The position numbers were made by a program, and so were the translations under genes. From NCBI GenBank assembly GCA_030018055.1, contig JASEGN010000022.1:1-13036 (forward strand): a DNA stretch of 13,036 nucleotides, given 5' to 3'. Below the pieces are notes generated by a model that ran no database searches, was not told the origin of the DNA, and worked only from the letters and a program-made list of their open reading frames with translations. Source of the stretch: Candidatus Aenigmatarchaeota archaeon. GTDB lineage: Archaea; Aenigmatarchaeota; Aenigmatarchaeia; CG10238-14; SCSR01. Below, in pieces: positions 1 to 6,500 of the stretch; position 1 is the first letter of the stretch; each line of letters opens with the position of its first letter.

Positions 1-122
1 TTTATGTAGGTTTTTATTTCTTTTCCTGTATCTTCGGTAATAATTTCTTCAGGTGATCTCCCCAGATAGTATTTTAACATCCCAACGCTATACGTATAGA
101 TTCTCATTAGCTCTTTTCTCAT
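1..122 (-). CDS. N-terminal 40 codons of an unrecognised protein (runs off the window)
   Basis: An open frame starts at an ATG (120-122) and reads leftward through the window edge without a stop. The visible peptide begins MRKELMRIYTYSVGMLKYYL, followed by GRSPEEII and TEDTGKEIKTYI. It is charged, with no signal peptide or membrane segment. A GAGTGA-type Shine-Dalgarno match lies a little further upstream than usual. It is the last visible member of the leftward directon, 33 bases after the stop of the deacetylase-fold gene, so it is probably cotranscribed with it. I do not recognise the family from these 40 residues. Confidence 0.55.
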   Translation of the reverse strand, partial: MRKELMRIYTYSVGMLKYYLGRSPEEIITEDTGKEIKTYI

Positions 123-155
123 TTTTCTTTCACTCTCACTCTGATTGTATTAATT

Positions 156-1043
156 CTAAATATATTTATTTAATTCTGCAAGGCAATCAACCAATCTAGG
201 AATTATGTATTCAACCGCGCTAGGATATCCAGGAATGTTACAACCAGTTCTAGCTATTAGCTTGCTAGAACAAACTTCATCCGTAACTTTTTTAATAATT
301 TTAGCTAGTTCAGGGTAACAAGCTTCTGTTAATTTTTTAGTACCATAGCCATGTTTATGAGTATCCATTCCACAAACCCAATAAATTAGCTCTGGTTTAA
401 AATCAGTAATGCGTGGTGGTACTTCTTTTTCAAGTCTTTCAATAAATTCTTCATCTGAATTAGCTTGAGGAAAACAAACTTTGGTTTTAGTTTCTATCCT
501 ACTTCCATAGTTATAGCCCCAGTAATTGTAACCAAAACTCTGGCAATAGCAAATATGCAAAACTTCTTCATCGGCTTTAAAAATATCCCTGGTACCATCA
601 GCATGGTGCGTGTCTGTATCAACAATTGCAAATTTTCTTGTACCAAATCTCTCTCTTGCATACTCAATAGGAATAGCATCGGTGTTAAAATAACAACCAC
701 CCCATGCCCAGTCGCGATGAGCATGATGACCTCCAGCACCAAGCAAAACTAAAGCATTATCTATTTCTCTGTTTAACACCTTTTCTGTTGCTTTAACCAA
801 ACCACCAATTGAATAAAGAGATACTTCATAATATCCCATTCGTTTTACTTCTTCTATCCTATGCTTTGGATGTATTTGGAGGATAAGCTCTTCCTCTACT
901 GGCTGAGATTCAAACAAAAATATGTTAGGTTCTGCAAAAAGATTTTCTTTTTCCAAAATTCTAAATCCAGCTTCAACTTCCCTAGCTAAAGGGTCTGCCT
1001 TTTTACCAATAATTTCATGATAAAATATCCCTGTTTTTTTCAT
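156..1043 (-). CDS. Histone-deacetylase-fold amidohydrolase (intact paralogue)
   Basis: The protein is a zinc-dependent deacetylase of the arginase/deacetylase fold (HDAC, AcuC, acetylpolyamine amidohydrolase superfamily). Counted from the ATG at 1043 (295 aa), it has the paired catalytic histidines H106-H107 in GGHHA, the GGCYFN motif at 115-120, and DTDTHHADGT, which gives zinc ligands D144 and H146. The third ligand is D227 in CGMDTH, and a C-terminal PGYP supplies a candidate catalytic tyrosine (Y273), so the active site looks complete. An in-frame upstream start (1070) exists, but 1043 matches the paralogue's MKRTG N-terminus, follows a GTGAG Shine-Dalgarno site, and lies one base beyond the stop of the upstream DUF483-like gene. 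That spacing suggests translational coupling. The substrate cannot be inferred: lysine deacetylation, polyamine deacetylation and small-molecule amide hydrolysis are all open. Confidence 0.85.
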   Translation of the reverse strand: MKKTGIFYHEIIGKKADPLAREVEAGFRILEKENLFAEPNIFLFESQPVEEELILQIHPKHRIEEVKRMGYYEVSLYSIGGLVKATEKVLNREIDNALVLLGAGGHHAHRDWAWGGCYFNTDAIPIEYARERFGTRKFAIVDTDTHHADGTRDIFKADEEVLHICYCQSFGYNYWGYNYGSRIETKTKVCFPQANSDEEFIERLEKEVPPRITDFKPELIYWVCGMDTHKHGYGTKKLTEACYPELAKIIKKVTDEVCSSKLIARTGCNIPGYPSAVEYIIPRLVDCLAELNKYI

Positions 1044-1044
1044 T

Positions 1045-1761
1045 TTACTCACAATTTTTTTTAATGACAAAATTTAATTTTTCATCAACACAGCATCCGA
1101 GTAATCTTTCCACGTAGATTCTTCCACTATGTGACCTTGTAGTCTCAGCATATAATCTTCCAAGCTTAAAACTCTCCGCACATAAAATTAAATCTTTAGG
1201 ATCATATACACAAGGATTATGGTAAATAAATAACTTTTCCTCGGAAACAAAAGTTATTTCTGATAAAGGATTATATTGCATAACTTTTGTTTTTAAATTG
1301 ATTTTTCTAGGAAGATAGAGATAATTTTCTTTCTGTTCCATTCGCTTTATTTCCTGCTGAATGCAGCATTCTGGATAACCATGCAATCTTCCACCTTGAA
1401 CAATATGTGAACCAGGCTTTGCTATCATTGCTCTGTACTCGAGTAGCCTGTCTTTATTTTTTGAGAAAGTATAATTATCTCCCTCCTTAGGATAATAAAA
1501 AAGATCTAATTCTTCGAATAAGGTTCTTATCTCTTCTTCAAGCCTTTTCATATCTTGAATCTTGATATTTTTCCAACCTGGAATTTCACCTTTTTTAATA
1601 AACTGCAAGGCTTTTGTTCTATCCGTATCGAGAAGAATAGATACTTCTTTTTTGAGTGTAACGTCTCCTAGAGGTTTAACACCTTCAGCATTTAACAAAA
1701 TATTTGCTTTATATTCTGGAGCTAATGGTAGAGATTCAAGTTTGACGTATCGCATACACAT
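1045..1761 (-). CDS. DUF483-like protein of unknown function
   Basis: This is a soluble protein of about 238 residues between two deacetylase-fold genes. Its clearest signature is RLHGYPECCIQQEI in the middle, a Gly-Tyr-Pro-x-Cys-Cys motif that I associate with the archaeal DUF483 family. Further cysteines (NPCVYDP, LILCAES, LLGCCVD) follow in the C-terminal half, so metal or thiol chemistry is possible but unproven. The N-terminal half is rich in charged helices. The start is uncertain. ATG at 1761 or 1755 and TTG at 1770 are available in this frame, none with a good Shine-Dalgarno site. The best-looking start (ATG at 1789 after GGGAG) lies in another frame, which may indicate a 5' frameshift. 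The stop at 1045 almost touches the next gene's start. Confidence 0.6.
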   Translation of the reverse strand: MCMRYVKLESLPLAPEYKANILLNAEGVKPLGDVTLKKEVSILLDTDRTKALQFIKKGEIPGWKNIKIQDMKRLEEEIRTLFEELDLFYYPKEGDNYTFSKNKDRLLEYRAMIAKPGSHIVQGGRLHGYPECCIQQEIKRMEQKENYLYLPRKINLKTKVMQYNPLSEITFVSEEKLFIYHNPCVYDPKDLILCAESFKLGRLYAETTRSHSGRIYVERLLGCCVDEKLNFVIKKNCE

Positions 1762-1826
1762 CGTCAACAAATTTTTCTAAACATAGCATGTTATCTCCCA
1801 TACCTTTCCGATTTCAATAATTTCCA

Positions 1827-1941
1827 TTAGTCTACTTCTGCTAAACATCGTATAATTTTTGGAATAGTATATTTAGCTATGTCTCTACGTGAACCTCCAC
1901 AGAGTATAGTTACTAACCTAGACTCACAAACCTTATCAGCT
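1827..1941 (-). pseudogene. Out-of-frame C-terminal tail of the upstream deacetylase-fold gene
   Basis: Reading leftward from 1941 in the frame shifted relative to the upstream gene gives ADKVCESRLVTILCGGSRR and then DIAKYTIPKIIRCLAEVD before a TAA at 1827-1829. This aligns with the C-terminus of the intact paralogue (TDEVCSSKLIARTGCN..., then EYIIPRLVDCLAELN). It is the missing end of deacetylase 2, placed out of frame by the duplication at 1942-1969. It is not expected to be translated unless the duplication reverts. At the position of the paralogue's PGYP tyrosine this tail has arginine in GGSRR, so even a repaired protein may lack that residue. Confidence 0.8.
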
Positions 1942-2689
1942 ATTTCTTTAAATAAATTTCTTTAAATAATTTTGCAAGCTTCCAGTGGCAATCTTGACTT
2001 AATCCTATGCTACCATAATCTCCTTGAGTTCCATCATAACCCCAATTCCAGAATATTAGCTCTGGTTTATGTTCAATAGCTTTAGGGACAAATTCTTCCT
2101 CAACTTTTTTTAAATATTCCTCATCGGAAATTCTAAACGGTATGGTGATGTTTATGTTATTATTTTTACTATTATATCTACCATCGCAAAAACAGGTATA
2201 CAAAGTTTCCTGGTCATCTTCAAATAAATCCCACGACCCATCTCCATGATGAGCATCAGTATCTACGATGGCAAATTTTTTCACTCCTCTTTCTCTGAGA
2301 TTCGCTATCGCTATGGCAGCGGAGTTAAAGTAGCATCCTCCTCCAAAAAAGTTTCTACCTGCATGATGGTCTCCATAGCCCGTAAAAACGAATGCATTAT
2401 CAATTTCTCCAGAAAAAATTTTATCGCAAGCTTGAACGGTTCCACTTACTGAATATAAAGCTCCTTCATACTCATCCGTTCTTTTTACTCTTTCTACCAT
2501 ATCCTTTGAATGTGCTTTTAATAACAGATTTTCCTGTACTGGCTCTAGGTAATAAAGTCCATCTCTTATGTCATAAACAGCATCGTAATAAGCTATATTT
2601 TCTTTATCCAGAATTCCCTCTAATGCTTGTGGGAAATCCTTTAAACGATTGGCTTGTTGGTAGAAGTAAAATACCCCAGTTCTTTTCAT
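1940..2689 (-). CDS. Histone-deacetylase-fold amidohydrolase, C-terminally truncated paralogue
   Basis: This 249-aa product is a second HDAC-superfamily protein, clearly paralogous to the one at 156-1043 but with more classical motifs. H108-H109 lie in GDHHAG, GGGCYFN is at 116-122, DTDAHHGDGS gives zinc ligands D145 and H147, and D219 in NWGYDG is the third. The ATG at 2689 follows a GTGAT Shine-Dalgarno site. The frame ends early: after KLAKLFKEI it reads YLKK and stops, because a 14-bp tandem duplication shifts the frame. The family's last strand and helix lie downstream out of frame. The zinc site is complete, but the C-terminal glycine-rich lid is missing from the translated product, so activity is doubtful. 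It lies downstream of the split phosphatase in the same directon. Confidence 0.8.
   Translation of the reverse strand: MKRTGVFYFYQQANRLKDFPQALEGILDKENIAYYDAVYDIRDGLYYLEPVQENLLLKAHSKDMVERVKRTDEYEGALYSVSGTVQACDKIFSGEIDNAFVFTGYGDHHAGRNFFGGGCYFNSAAIAIANLRERGVKKFAIVDTDAHHGDGSWDLFEDDQETLYTCFCDGRYNSKNNNINITIPFRISDEEYLKKVEEEFVPKAIEHKPELIFWNWGYDGTQGDYGSIGLSQDCHWKLAKLFKEIYLKK
1942..1969. repeat. Perfect 14-bp tandem duplication inside a deacetylase gene
   Basis: The unit ATTTCTTTAAATAA occurs twice back to back (1942-1955 and 1956-1969) without mismatch. Fourteen is not a multiple of three. Removing one copy restores a continuous reading frame whose C-terminus matches the neighbouring paralogue. The duplication is therefore the direct cause of the truncation. 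Short perfect tandem units can expand or contract by replication slippage, so the state may be reversible. Confidence 0.95.
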
Positions 2690-2717
2690 TTTTAATCACT
2701 TTCAAATATTCTCTATT

Positions 2718-3005
2718 TTACATCTTTCTTAATAAATCCAATAATTCAGAATGAATTTTTCCATTGGAGAACAAAAGGTCACTAGTTTTAAGCTGCCAAG
2801 CATTTCCATTAAAATCTGTAACTCTACCACCAGCTTCCTCAACCAATAAAACTCCAGCAGCAACATCCCAAGGTTCAATCTTTGTCGTAAAGTAGGCATC
2901 CCATCTTCCAGCTGCTACCCAAGCTGTCTCTAGCCCTGCAGAACCTAACTTTCGCAGGTCAGTTACTTTAGAGTAAATTCCACTTAGAATTTTACCAGTT
3001 CTCAT
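2718..3005 (-). CDS. Inositol-monophosphatase-family phosphatase, C-terminal part
   Basis: This frame holds the C-terminal half of a lithium-sensitive-type phosphatase (inositol monophosphatase / fructose-1,6-bisphosphatase superfamily). LRKLGSAGLE and GRWDAYF lead to PWDVAAGVLLVEEAGG, whose aspartate is a metal ligand. The frame also reads GGEKNR upstream of the ATG at 3005, back to about 3023, which fits the end of the N-terminal frame (LLYCE). One base seems to have been lost near 3022-3024. As written, the ATG overlaps the upstream stop as ATGA and is preceded by GAGGTGGTGA, a strong Shine-Dalgarno-like stretch 10 nt away. Reinitiation to give two half-proteins is therefore conceivable. 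A single continuous ancestral enzyme is the simpler reading. Confidence 0.75.
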   Translation of the reverse strand: MRTGKILSGIYSKVTDLRKLGSAGLETAWVAAGRWDAYFTTKIEPWDVAAGVLLVEEAGGRVTDFNGNAWQLKTSDLLFSNGKIHSELLDLLRKM

Positions 3006-3481
3006 TCGGTTCTTTTCACCACCTCACAATAGAGCAAATAGCTTTTGGATAAATCAGAGGTCTCTGAAATCTCAATTCTTTTTTGATTAAGGTAAGTACC
3101 CTTCCCTCTTTCACCTATGTAAAATTCGTTAATAGCTGGTGCATAAATTGAACCAAGGATCGGATTTCCCTTGTAAATTACAGCAATACAAACAGAAAAG
3201 AAAGGATTAGAGTTAGCAAAATTACTAGTACCATCAAGGGAATCTACAACCCAAAGGTAATCGGAGTTAGCTTTTTGTAGACCACTTTCTTCGGTTAAAA
3301 CACTATGGTTAGGATAATTTCTTTTAATTTCTAAGATAATTAATTCATCAGCTTTTTTATCATACCCTGTGGCGATTTCTTTTACCGATGCTCGAACCTT
3401 GATTAATTCATGTTCTTTCTGAAAATGATTCAGCAAAAAATCTCCAGCTTTTTTAGTTAAATTTTCAAGAAACTCTCTCAT
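3002..3481 (-). CDS. Inositol-monophosphatase-family phosphatase, N-terminal part
   Basis: This is the N-terminal 159 residues of an archaeal IMPase/FBPase-type phosphatase, a Mg-dependent enzyme that removes phosphate from inositol phosphate or sugar bisphosphates. Visible motifs are the metal-binding glutamates in LTEESG and the family signature WVVDSLDGTSNFANSNPFF, with both metal-ligand aspartates. The ATG at 3481 has a GAGAT Shine-Dalgarno site, and an ATTTAAAT box lies about 44 nt upstream. The frame ends in VVKRTE-stop where the family continues, and the rest of the enzyme is in the neighbouring frame. Together the halves make about 255 residues, the usual size for the family. Whether it acts on inositol phosphate, fructose bisphosphate or NADP cannot be told from the sequence. 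Confidence 0.8.
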   Translation of the reverse strand: MREFLENLTKKAGDFLLNHFQKEHELIKVRASVKEIATGYDKKADELIILEIKRNYPNHSVLTEESGLQKANSDYLWVVDSLDGTSNFANSNPFFSVCIAVIYKGNPILGSIYAPAINEFYIGERGKGTYLNQKRIEISETSDLSKSYLLYCEVVKRTE

Positions 3482-3521
3482 CTTATCTCTTTACTTTCGT
3501 TGCAAATGAACTAATCATATC

Positions 3522-3529
3522 ATTTAAAT
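3522..3529 (-). promoter_or_regulatory. Possible TATA box for the phosphatase gene
   Basis: An ATTTAAAT box lies about 44 nt upstream of the phosphatase ATG. That would place transcription start near 3499 and leave a short leader containing the GAGAT Shine-Dalgarno site. The box overlaps the end of the upstream membrane-protein gene region only at its edge. It is A+T-rich DNA, so this is a weak call. Confidence 0.3.
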
Positions 3530-3535
3530 TTTAGT

Positions 3536-3880
3536 TTAGATTCTTAAACCACCTTTGGTCAAAATCAAATAAGCAATTAAAAGATAAAGGAGAAAACCAA
3601 GAGTTAAGGAAGGGAGAAAACCTAACCTTGGGGTGAGAAAAATAACTGAAAGGATATAACTCAACCAAGGCAGAAGCATGATTATTAAACCTTTGGCATA
3701 AGACAAAACCATTGTTGAACCAGAAGAAAAGTAGATGGTTAGGAAAGTAATTAAAGTAATCGTTGGTAAGTTAGCGATAAAAGCAGCCAACAATCCCTTG
3801 GCTTGAGTAGCAAAATAAGTAACTAAAGCAATTACAATTCCTCCAACTAGAAAATAGAGCAAATAAATTATCCAACCCAT
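3536..3880 (-). CDS. Small four-helix integral membrane protein (GlpM/DUF3147-like)
   Basis: This 114-residue protein is almost entirely hydrophobic. Predicted membrane segments are about residues 3-22, 31-52, 60-82 and 86-109, with charged residues mainly in short loops (QAKG, YAKG, TPRLG) and an RI end. A small protein with a proline-containing TPRLGFLPSL loop and a GLLAAFIANLPT stretch resembles the GlpM/DUF3147 group of membrane proteins, but this is recall and not an alignment. ATG at 3880 has a GTGAT Shine-Dalgarno site 6 nt upstream. It sits 36 bases after the radical SAM gene and 54 before the phosphatase, in the same direction, so cotranscription is likely. Function is unknown. Confidence 0.65.
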   Translation of the reverse strand: MGWIIYLLYFLVGGIVIALVTYFATQAKGLLAAFIANLPTITLITFLTIYFSSGSTMVLSYAKGLIIMLLPWLSYILSVIFLTPRLGFLPSLTLGFLLYLLIAYLILTKGGLRI

Positions 3881-3916
3881 TTTAAATCACAGTTGTCGTT
3901 TTTACATCTCACTATA

Positions 3917-5149
3917 CTATATGGACCCTCTCCTCAAACTGATCAAAAATTCTTCAACATCTTTACCTTCAGATTCAAGCTTTCTTCTGACCTGTTCAAC
4001 CTTTTCATGCTTTGATGGATTGTAAAGATCATCTAACTTTCTATAGATGTAATCCCCAATTTCTCCTGTTGAAGTTATTGTTCTAATCCTTCTACCAAGT
4101 CTGAAATTGAGTTTTTCATCTGGTGATAAAGTCTTATATTGTTCGATAACAGATAACATTTTATCTTTATCTTCAGGTAACTTACCATTAAGATCCCATA
4201 AAAGATTTAGCACGTGATCACTGCTCACCAAATTAGTCCTGCAATGTAGATTTTCAATTAGCGATCCTATTTCTTCTACAGCTTCGTCCTCTGTTAAAGG
4301 TTCAAAATTTCCATTTCTAATTTCAGCGTGCAAAGGCATATCTTCTCTAATAACCGTTGTTCTGATTCTTGTATAATCTGGTTCTATCTCATTCAAAACC
4401 TCTGCTGTGTGTAAAGCATTCTCTTTTGATCTTTGTTTACCACCTAGCCCTGGCATCACATATTCGGATAAAGAAATTCCTGAAGCTTTGACTTTTTTTC
4501 CTGCCTCCACATGCTCTCTTGCTGTCACCCCTTTATCAACAAATTTTAGTATCTCATCATCACCCGATTCTAAACCAATATGCAACCTAGATAAGCCAGC
4601 TTCATGCAGCTCTCTTAACTCTTCTACAGATTTCTTGCCAACCTGTTTTGATCTGCCATAGCTTGTAACTCTTTCTATAGATGGGAATGTTTCTTTAAGA
4701 AATTCGATCACTTTAACTAAATCTTTTGTGTGCATAATTATCGAATTAGAATCTTGTAGAAATGCATTTTTCCCATCATTGTAAAGAAATAGAGCTACAT
4801 TTCTGAAAGCCTCATTTGGAGGATTATCATATATGGTCGCTGCTGTTTCTTTTACTCTTCCAAGGTATCCACTTCTTGCTGCTATCTCCTTTATTTTATC
4901 TTGAATAGCTTTTGCTGTTTCTATATCTTTTTCTATCTCTTCAATTGGTCTTAACTCGAACTTTGTTCCCTTATAGATTGAGCAGAATTTGCATCTATTC
5001 CATGGACAGTTACGAGTTGCTCTTATAAGCAGGGAATAAGCTTCAGTAGGTGGTCTTATTGGTCCTAGCTCAAAAGAATATTTACTTAATTCTTCTCTGC
5101 TAACAGCTCCATAAGCTCTTCTACCACCTCCAAGTACGTACAAACTCAT
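3917..5149 (-). CDS. Radical SAM protein, COG1032-like
   Basis: This is a cytoplasmic [4Fe-4S]/S-adenosylmethionine enzyme of about 410 residues. The cluster cysteines are in TRNCPWNRCKFCSIYKG (C48, C53, C56 from the ATG at 5149). The spacing is CX4CX2C, one residue longer than the classical CX3CX2C. The later motif LHIGLESGDDEILKFVDKG is the strand-4 region typical of the radical SAM barrel, and MPGLGGKQRSKENA follows. The C-terminal third is charged and helical. I chose ATG 5149 over the GTG at 5155 because it overlaps the HIT gene stop as ATGA, a typical coupled start. The substrate is unknown. The pairing with a HIT hydrolase may only reflect operon packing. Confidence 0.85.
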   Translation of the reverse strand: MSLYVLGGGRRAYGAVSREELSKYSFELGPIRPPTEAYSLLIRATRNCPWNRCKFCSIYKGTKFELRPIEEIEKDIETAKAIQDKIKEIAARSGYLGRVKETAATIYDNPPNEAFRNVALFLYNDGKNAFLQDSNSIIMHTKDLVKVIEFLKETFPSIERVTSYGRSKQVGKKSVEELRELHEAGLSRLHIGLESGDDEILKFVDKGVTAREHVEAGKKVKASGISLSEYVMPGLGGKQRSKENALHTAEVLNEIEPDYTRIRTTVIREDMPLHAEIRNGNFEPLTEDEAVEEIGSLIENLHCRTNLVSSDHVLNLLWDLNGKLPEDKDKMLSVIEQYKTLSPDEKLNFRLGRRIRTITSTGEIGDYIYRKLDDLYNPSKHEKVEQVRRKLESEGKDVEEFLISLRRGSI

Positions 5150-5622
5150 CTCCACGCCTCTTTCAACTTTTTGTAGGTTGAAGCTAAAGCTTCAGGCAAC
5201 ACTTTGGTATCAGCTATTACTGGCATGTAATTTGTATCCTCTTTCCATCTTGGCACTACATGGGTATGCACATGGTCTTTTATACCTGCTCCAGCTCCTT
5301 CCCCAAGATTCATTCCAAGATTGAAGCCATCTGGACTCAAAGCTTTCTTTAACACTTCCACACCTTTAGTTACCATATCAAAATGCTCGTAGCGTTCTTC
5401 TTTACTCAATTCTTCCAGAGATTCAACATGTCTATAAGGCGCTACCATCAGATGCCCTGGATTATAAGGATAATTGTTTAAAATGATGAAATTATGCTTA
5501 CCTCTGTAGAGGATATAATTCTCTTCATCCTTGTTCTCTTTTGGTTTGTCGCAAAAGATACAGCCTTCAGGTTTTTCCATTTTTACGTATTCTATTCTCC
5601 AGGGAGCAAAAATTTCTTTCAT
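5146..5622 (-). CDS. HIT-family nucleotide hydrolase/phosphorylase
   Basis: This 158-residue histidine-triad protein, of the type that hydrolyses or phosphorolyses dinucleoside polyphosphates (Ap4A) or nucleotidyl adducts, is most similar in layout to the larger prokaryotic HIT proteins. An N-terminal CIFC pair (C21, C24) probably binds zinc. NNYPYNPGHLMVAPYRHV is the family's N-terminal core. The catalytic triad is H117, H119 and H121 in DHVHTHVVPRW. ATG 5622 follows a GTGAG Shine-Dalgarno site with 5-6 nt spacing. It is the first gene of the leftward directon and overlaps the radical SAM gene by 4 bp. The start at APWRIEYV matches what I know of this subfamily, so it appears full length. 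Confidence 0.9.
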   Translation of the reverse strand: MKEIFAPWRIEYVKMEKPEGCIFCDKPKENKDEENYILYRGKHNFIILNNYPYNPGHLMVAPYRHVESLEELSKEERYEHFDMVTKGVEVLKKALSPDGFNLGMNLGEGAGAGIKDHVHTHVVPRWKEDTNYMPVIADTKVLPEALASTYKKLKEAWR

Positions 5623-5656
5623 CTTTACTCACTTTTTATATAAAATATGTGTTAGG

Positions 5657-5664
5657 CTTTAAAT
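5657..5664 (-). promoter_or_regulatory. TATA box of the HIT / radical SAM directon
   Basis: On the minus strand the box reads ATTTAAAG, about 38 nt upstream of the HIT ATG. It would start transcription near 5634, leaving a leader of about 12 nt that contains the GTGAG Shine-Dalgarno site. The same octamer occurs at the right distance before other genes in the window. Confidence 0.45.
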
Positions 5665-5983
5665 TTCCTTGACTGTTTTGCATAATTTATTCTACTATTT
5701 GTTAATCGAGGAAAAAATGGTGAAAAGTAGAAAAATCCACTTGTATTAGCTGGTGACATTTCCTATCACTTTAACGTTATGTAATCTCATATTTTCGAAA
5801 CTTACATCAAAAGTAATATTTATTAAAAGGAAGTGTGTTTTTTAATGTAAAATTCTAAACTGTTTTGGACAATGCGACACTTAACTGTGAGTAAAAGGAG
5901 TTAAAGATTTCAAAGATACCTTCGTGACTTTTTTATCCACTCATTTTATATCATTTAATTATAATATTTCTAATTAGTAGAAC

Positions 5984-5998
5984 TTTTCTAACAAATTT
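5984..5998 (+). repeat. Left arm of a 15-bp inverted repeat flanking the CBS gene
   Basis: TTTTCTAACAAATTT is the exact reverse complement of 6437-6451. This arm overlaps the start of the CBS-gene TATA box. The match stops exactly at 15 bases on both sides. Confidence 0.7.
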
Positions 5999-6002
5999 AA
6001 AG
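5995..6002 (+). promoter_or_regulatory. TATA box of the CBS-domain gene
   Basis: ATTTAAAG is centred about 25 nt upstream of the ATG at 6023, the distance expected for an archaeal promoter giving a leaderless transcript. No Shine-Dalgarno site precedes this ATG, which agrees with leaderless initiation. Confidence 0.5.
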
Positions 6003-6022
6003 TTGAAGCAAAAATTGTTTTT

Positions 6023-6406
6023 ATGAACCTCGAAAAACTTACAGCTAAAGATATAATGAGAAAGGATGTTGTAACCATAGATGCGAATGAGATAGTTGGT
6101 GCAGCAAGGCTTAAGATGTTAAGACAAGGCATCGGTGGCTTGCCAGTATTAAAATGGGGAAAATTAGTTGGAATGATAACATTTCGTGATATAGAGTTAG
6201 CTGGTAAAGAGGTTATAGGGTTGAAGGTGAAAGACTTAATGAGCAAGAATGTAGTTTCAATAAAACCCGAAACAACATTAAAGGAGATGGTTAAGATAGT
6301 ACGAGAAAAAGGCTATCAGCGCTTACCTGTTGTAAAAAAGGGCAAGGTAGTCGGTATAGTAACACAAAGCTGCCTCATAGATGTTCTGAAGGAGCTTCTA
6401 AAATAA
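6023..6406 (+). CDS. Two-CBS-domain (Bateman module) protein
   Basis: The 127-residue protein consists of a tandem CBS pair and nothing else. CBS1 runs from about residue 8 (AKDIMRKDVVTIDANE) to GMITFRDIELAG, and CBS2 from about 70 (VKDLMSKNVVSIKPETT) to VGIVTQSCLIDVL. Each has the family's GxLPVL/RLPVV and VGMIT/VGIVT signature strands. Such stand-alone modules bind adenine nucleotides or S-adenosylmethionine and act as energy sensors for a partner protein. The partner is not evident here. The gene is monocistronic, with its own TATA box and no Shine-Dalgarno site. It points toward the winged-helix gene, which is transcribed toward it. Confidence 0.9.
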   Translation: MNLEKLTAKDIMRKDVVTIDANEIVGAARLKMLRQGIGGLPVLKWGKLVGMITFRDIELAGKEVIGLKVKDLMSKNVVSIKPETTLKEMVKIVREKGYQRLPVVKKGKVVGIVTQSCLIDVLKELLK

Positions 6407-6436
6407 TAGAAGAATTTTTAAGTTTTACTATCTTCA

Positions 6437-6451
6437 AAATTTGTTAGAAAA
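6437..6451 (-). repeat. Right arm of the 15-bp inverted repeat flanking the CBS gene
   Basis: AAATTTGTTAGAAAA is the exact reverse complement of 5984-5998. It lies in the 94-bp spacer between the convergent CBS and winged-helix genes, 30 bases after the CBS stop. Confidence 0.7.
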
Positions 6452-6500
6452 CTAAATTTCTATATGGGAATTTGTAGAATTTGTGGAAAAGAATCGAAGT

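Larger units (their letters stand above)
5623..6022. other. 400-bp gene-free region between divergent genes
   Basis: I see no credible gene here. The longest ATG-started frames are about ten codons (for example after ATGGTGAAAAG near 5718). No tRNA-like cloverleaf, convincing C/D-box sRNA or long hairpin was found by eye. The edges carry the promoters of the HIT gene (leftward) and the CBS gene (rightward), and one arm of a 15-bp inverted repeat lies at 5984-5998. The middle (about 5680-5940) may hold an unrecognised RNA or simply be spacer. Confidence 0.6.

Noticed and set aside
5651..5657. A second GTTAGGC heptamer resembling an integron core
   Set aside because: It lies in the HIT promoter, with no recombinase, cassette ORF or RYYYAAC partner in place. 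It shows that the heptamer occurs by chance and tempers the claim at 12710.
5680..5940. Possible small RNA or tRNA gene in the gene-free stretch
   Set aside because: No cloverleaf, no CCA-type end, no convincing C/D or H/ACA boxes, and only very short hairpins could be found by eye.
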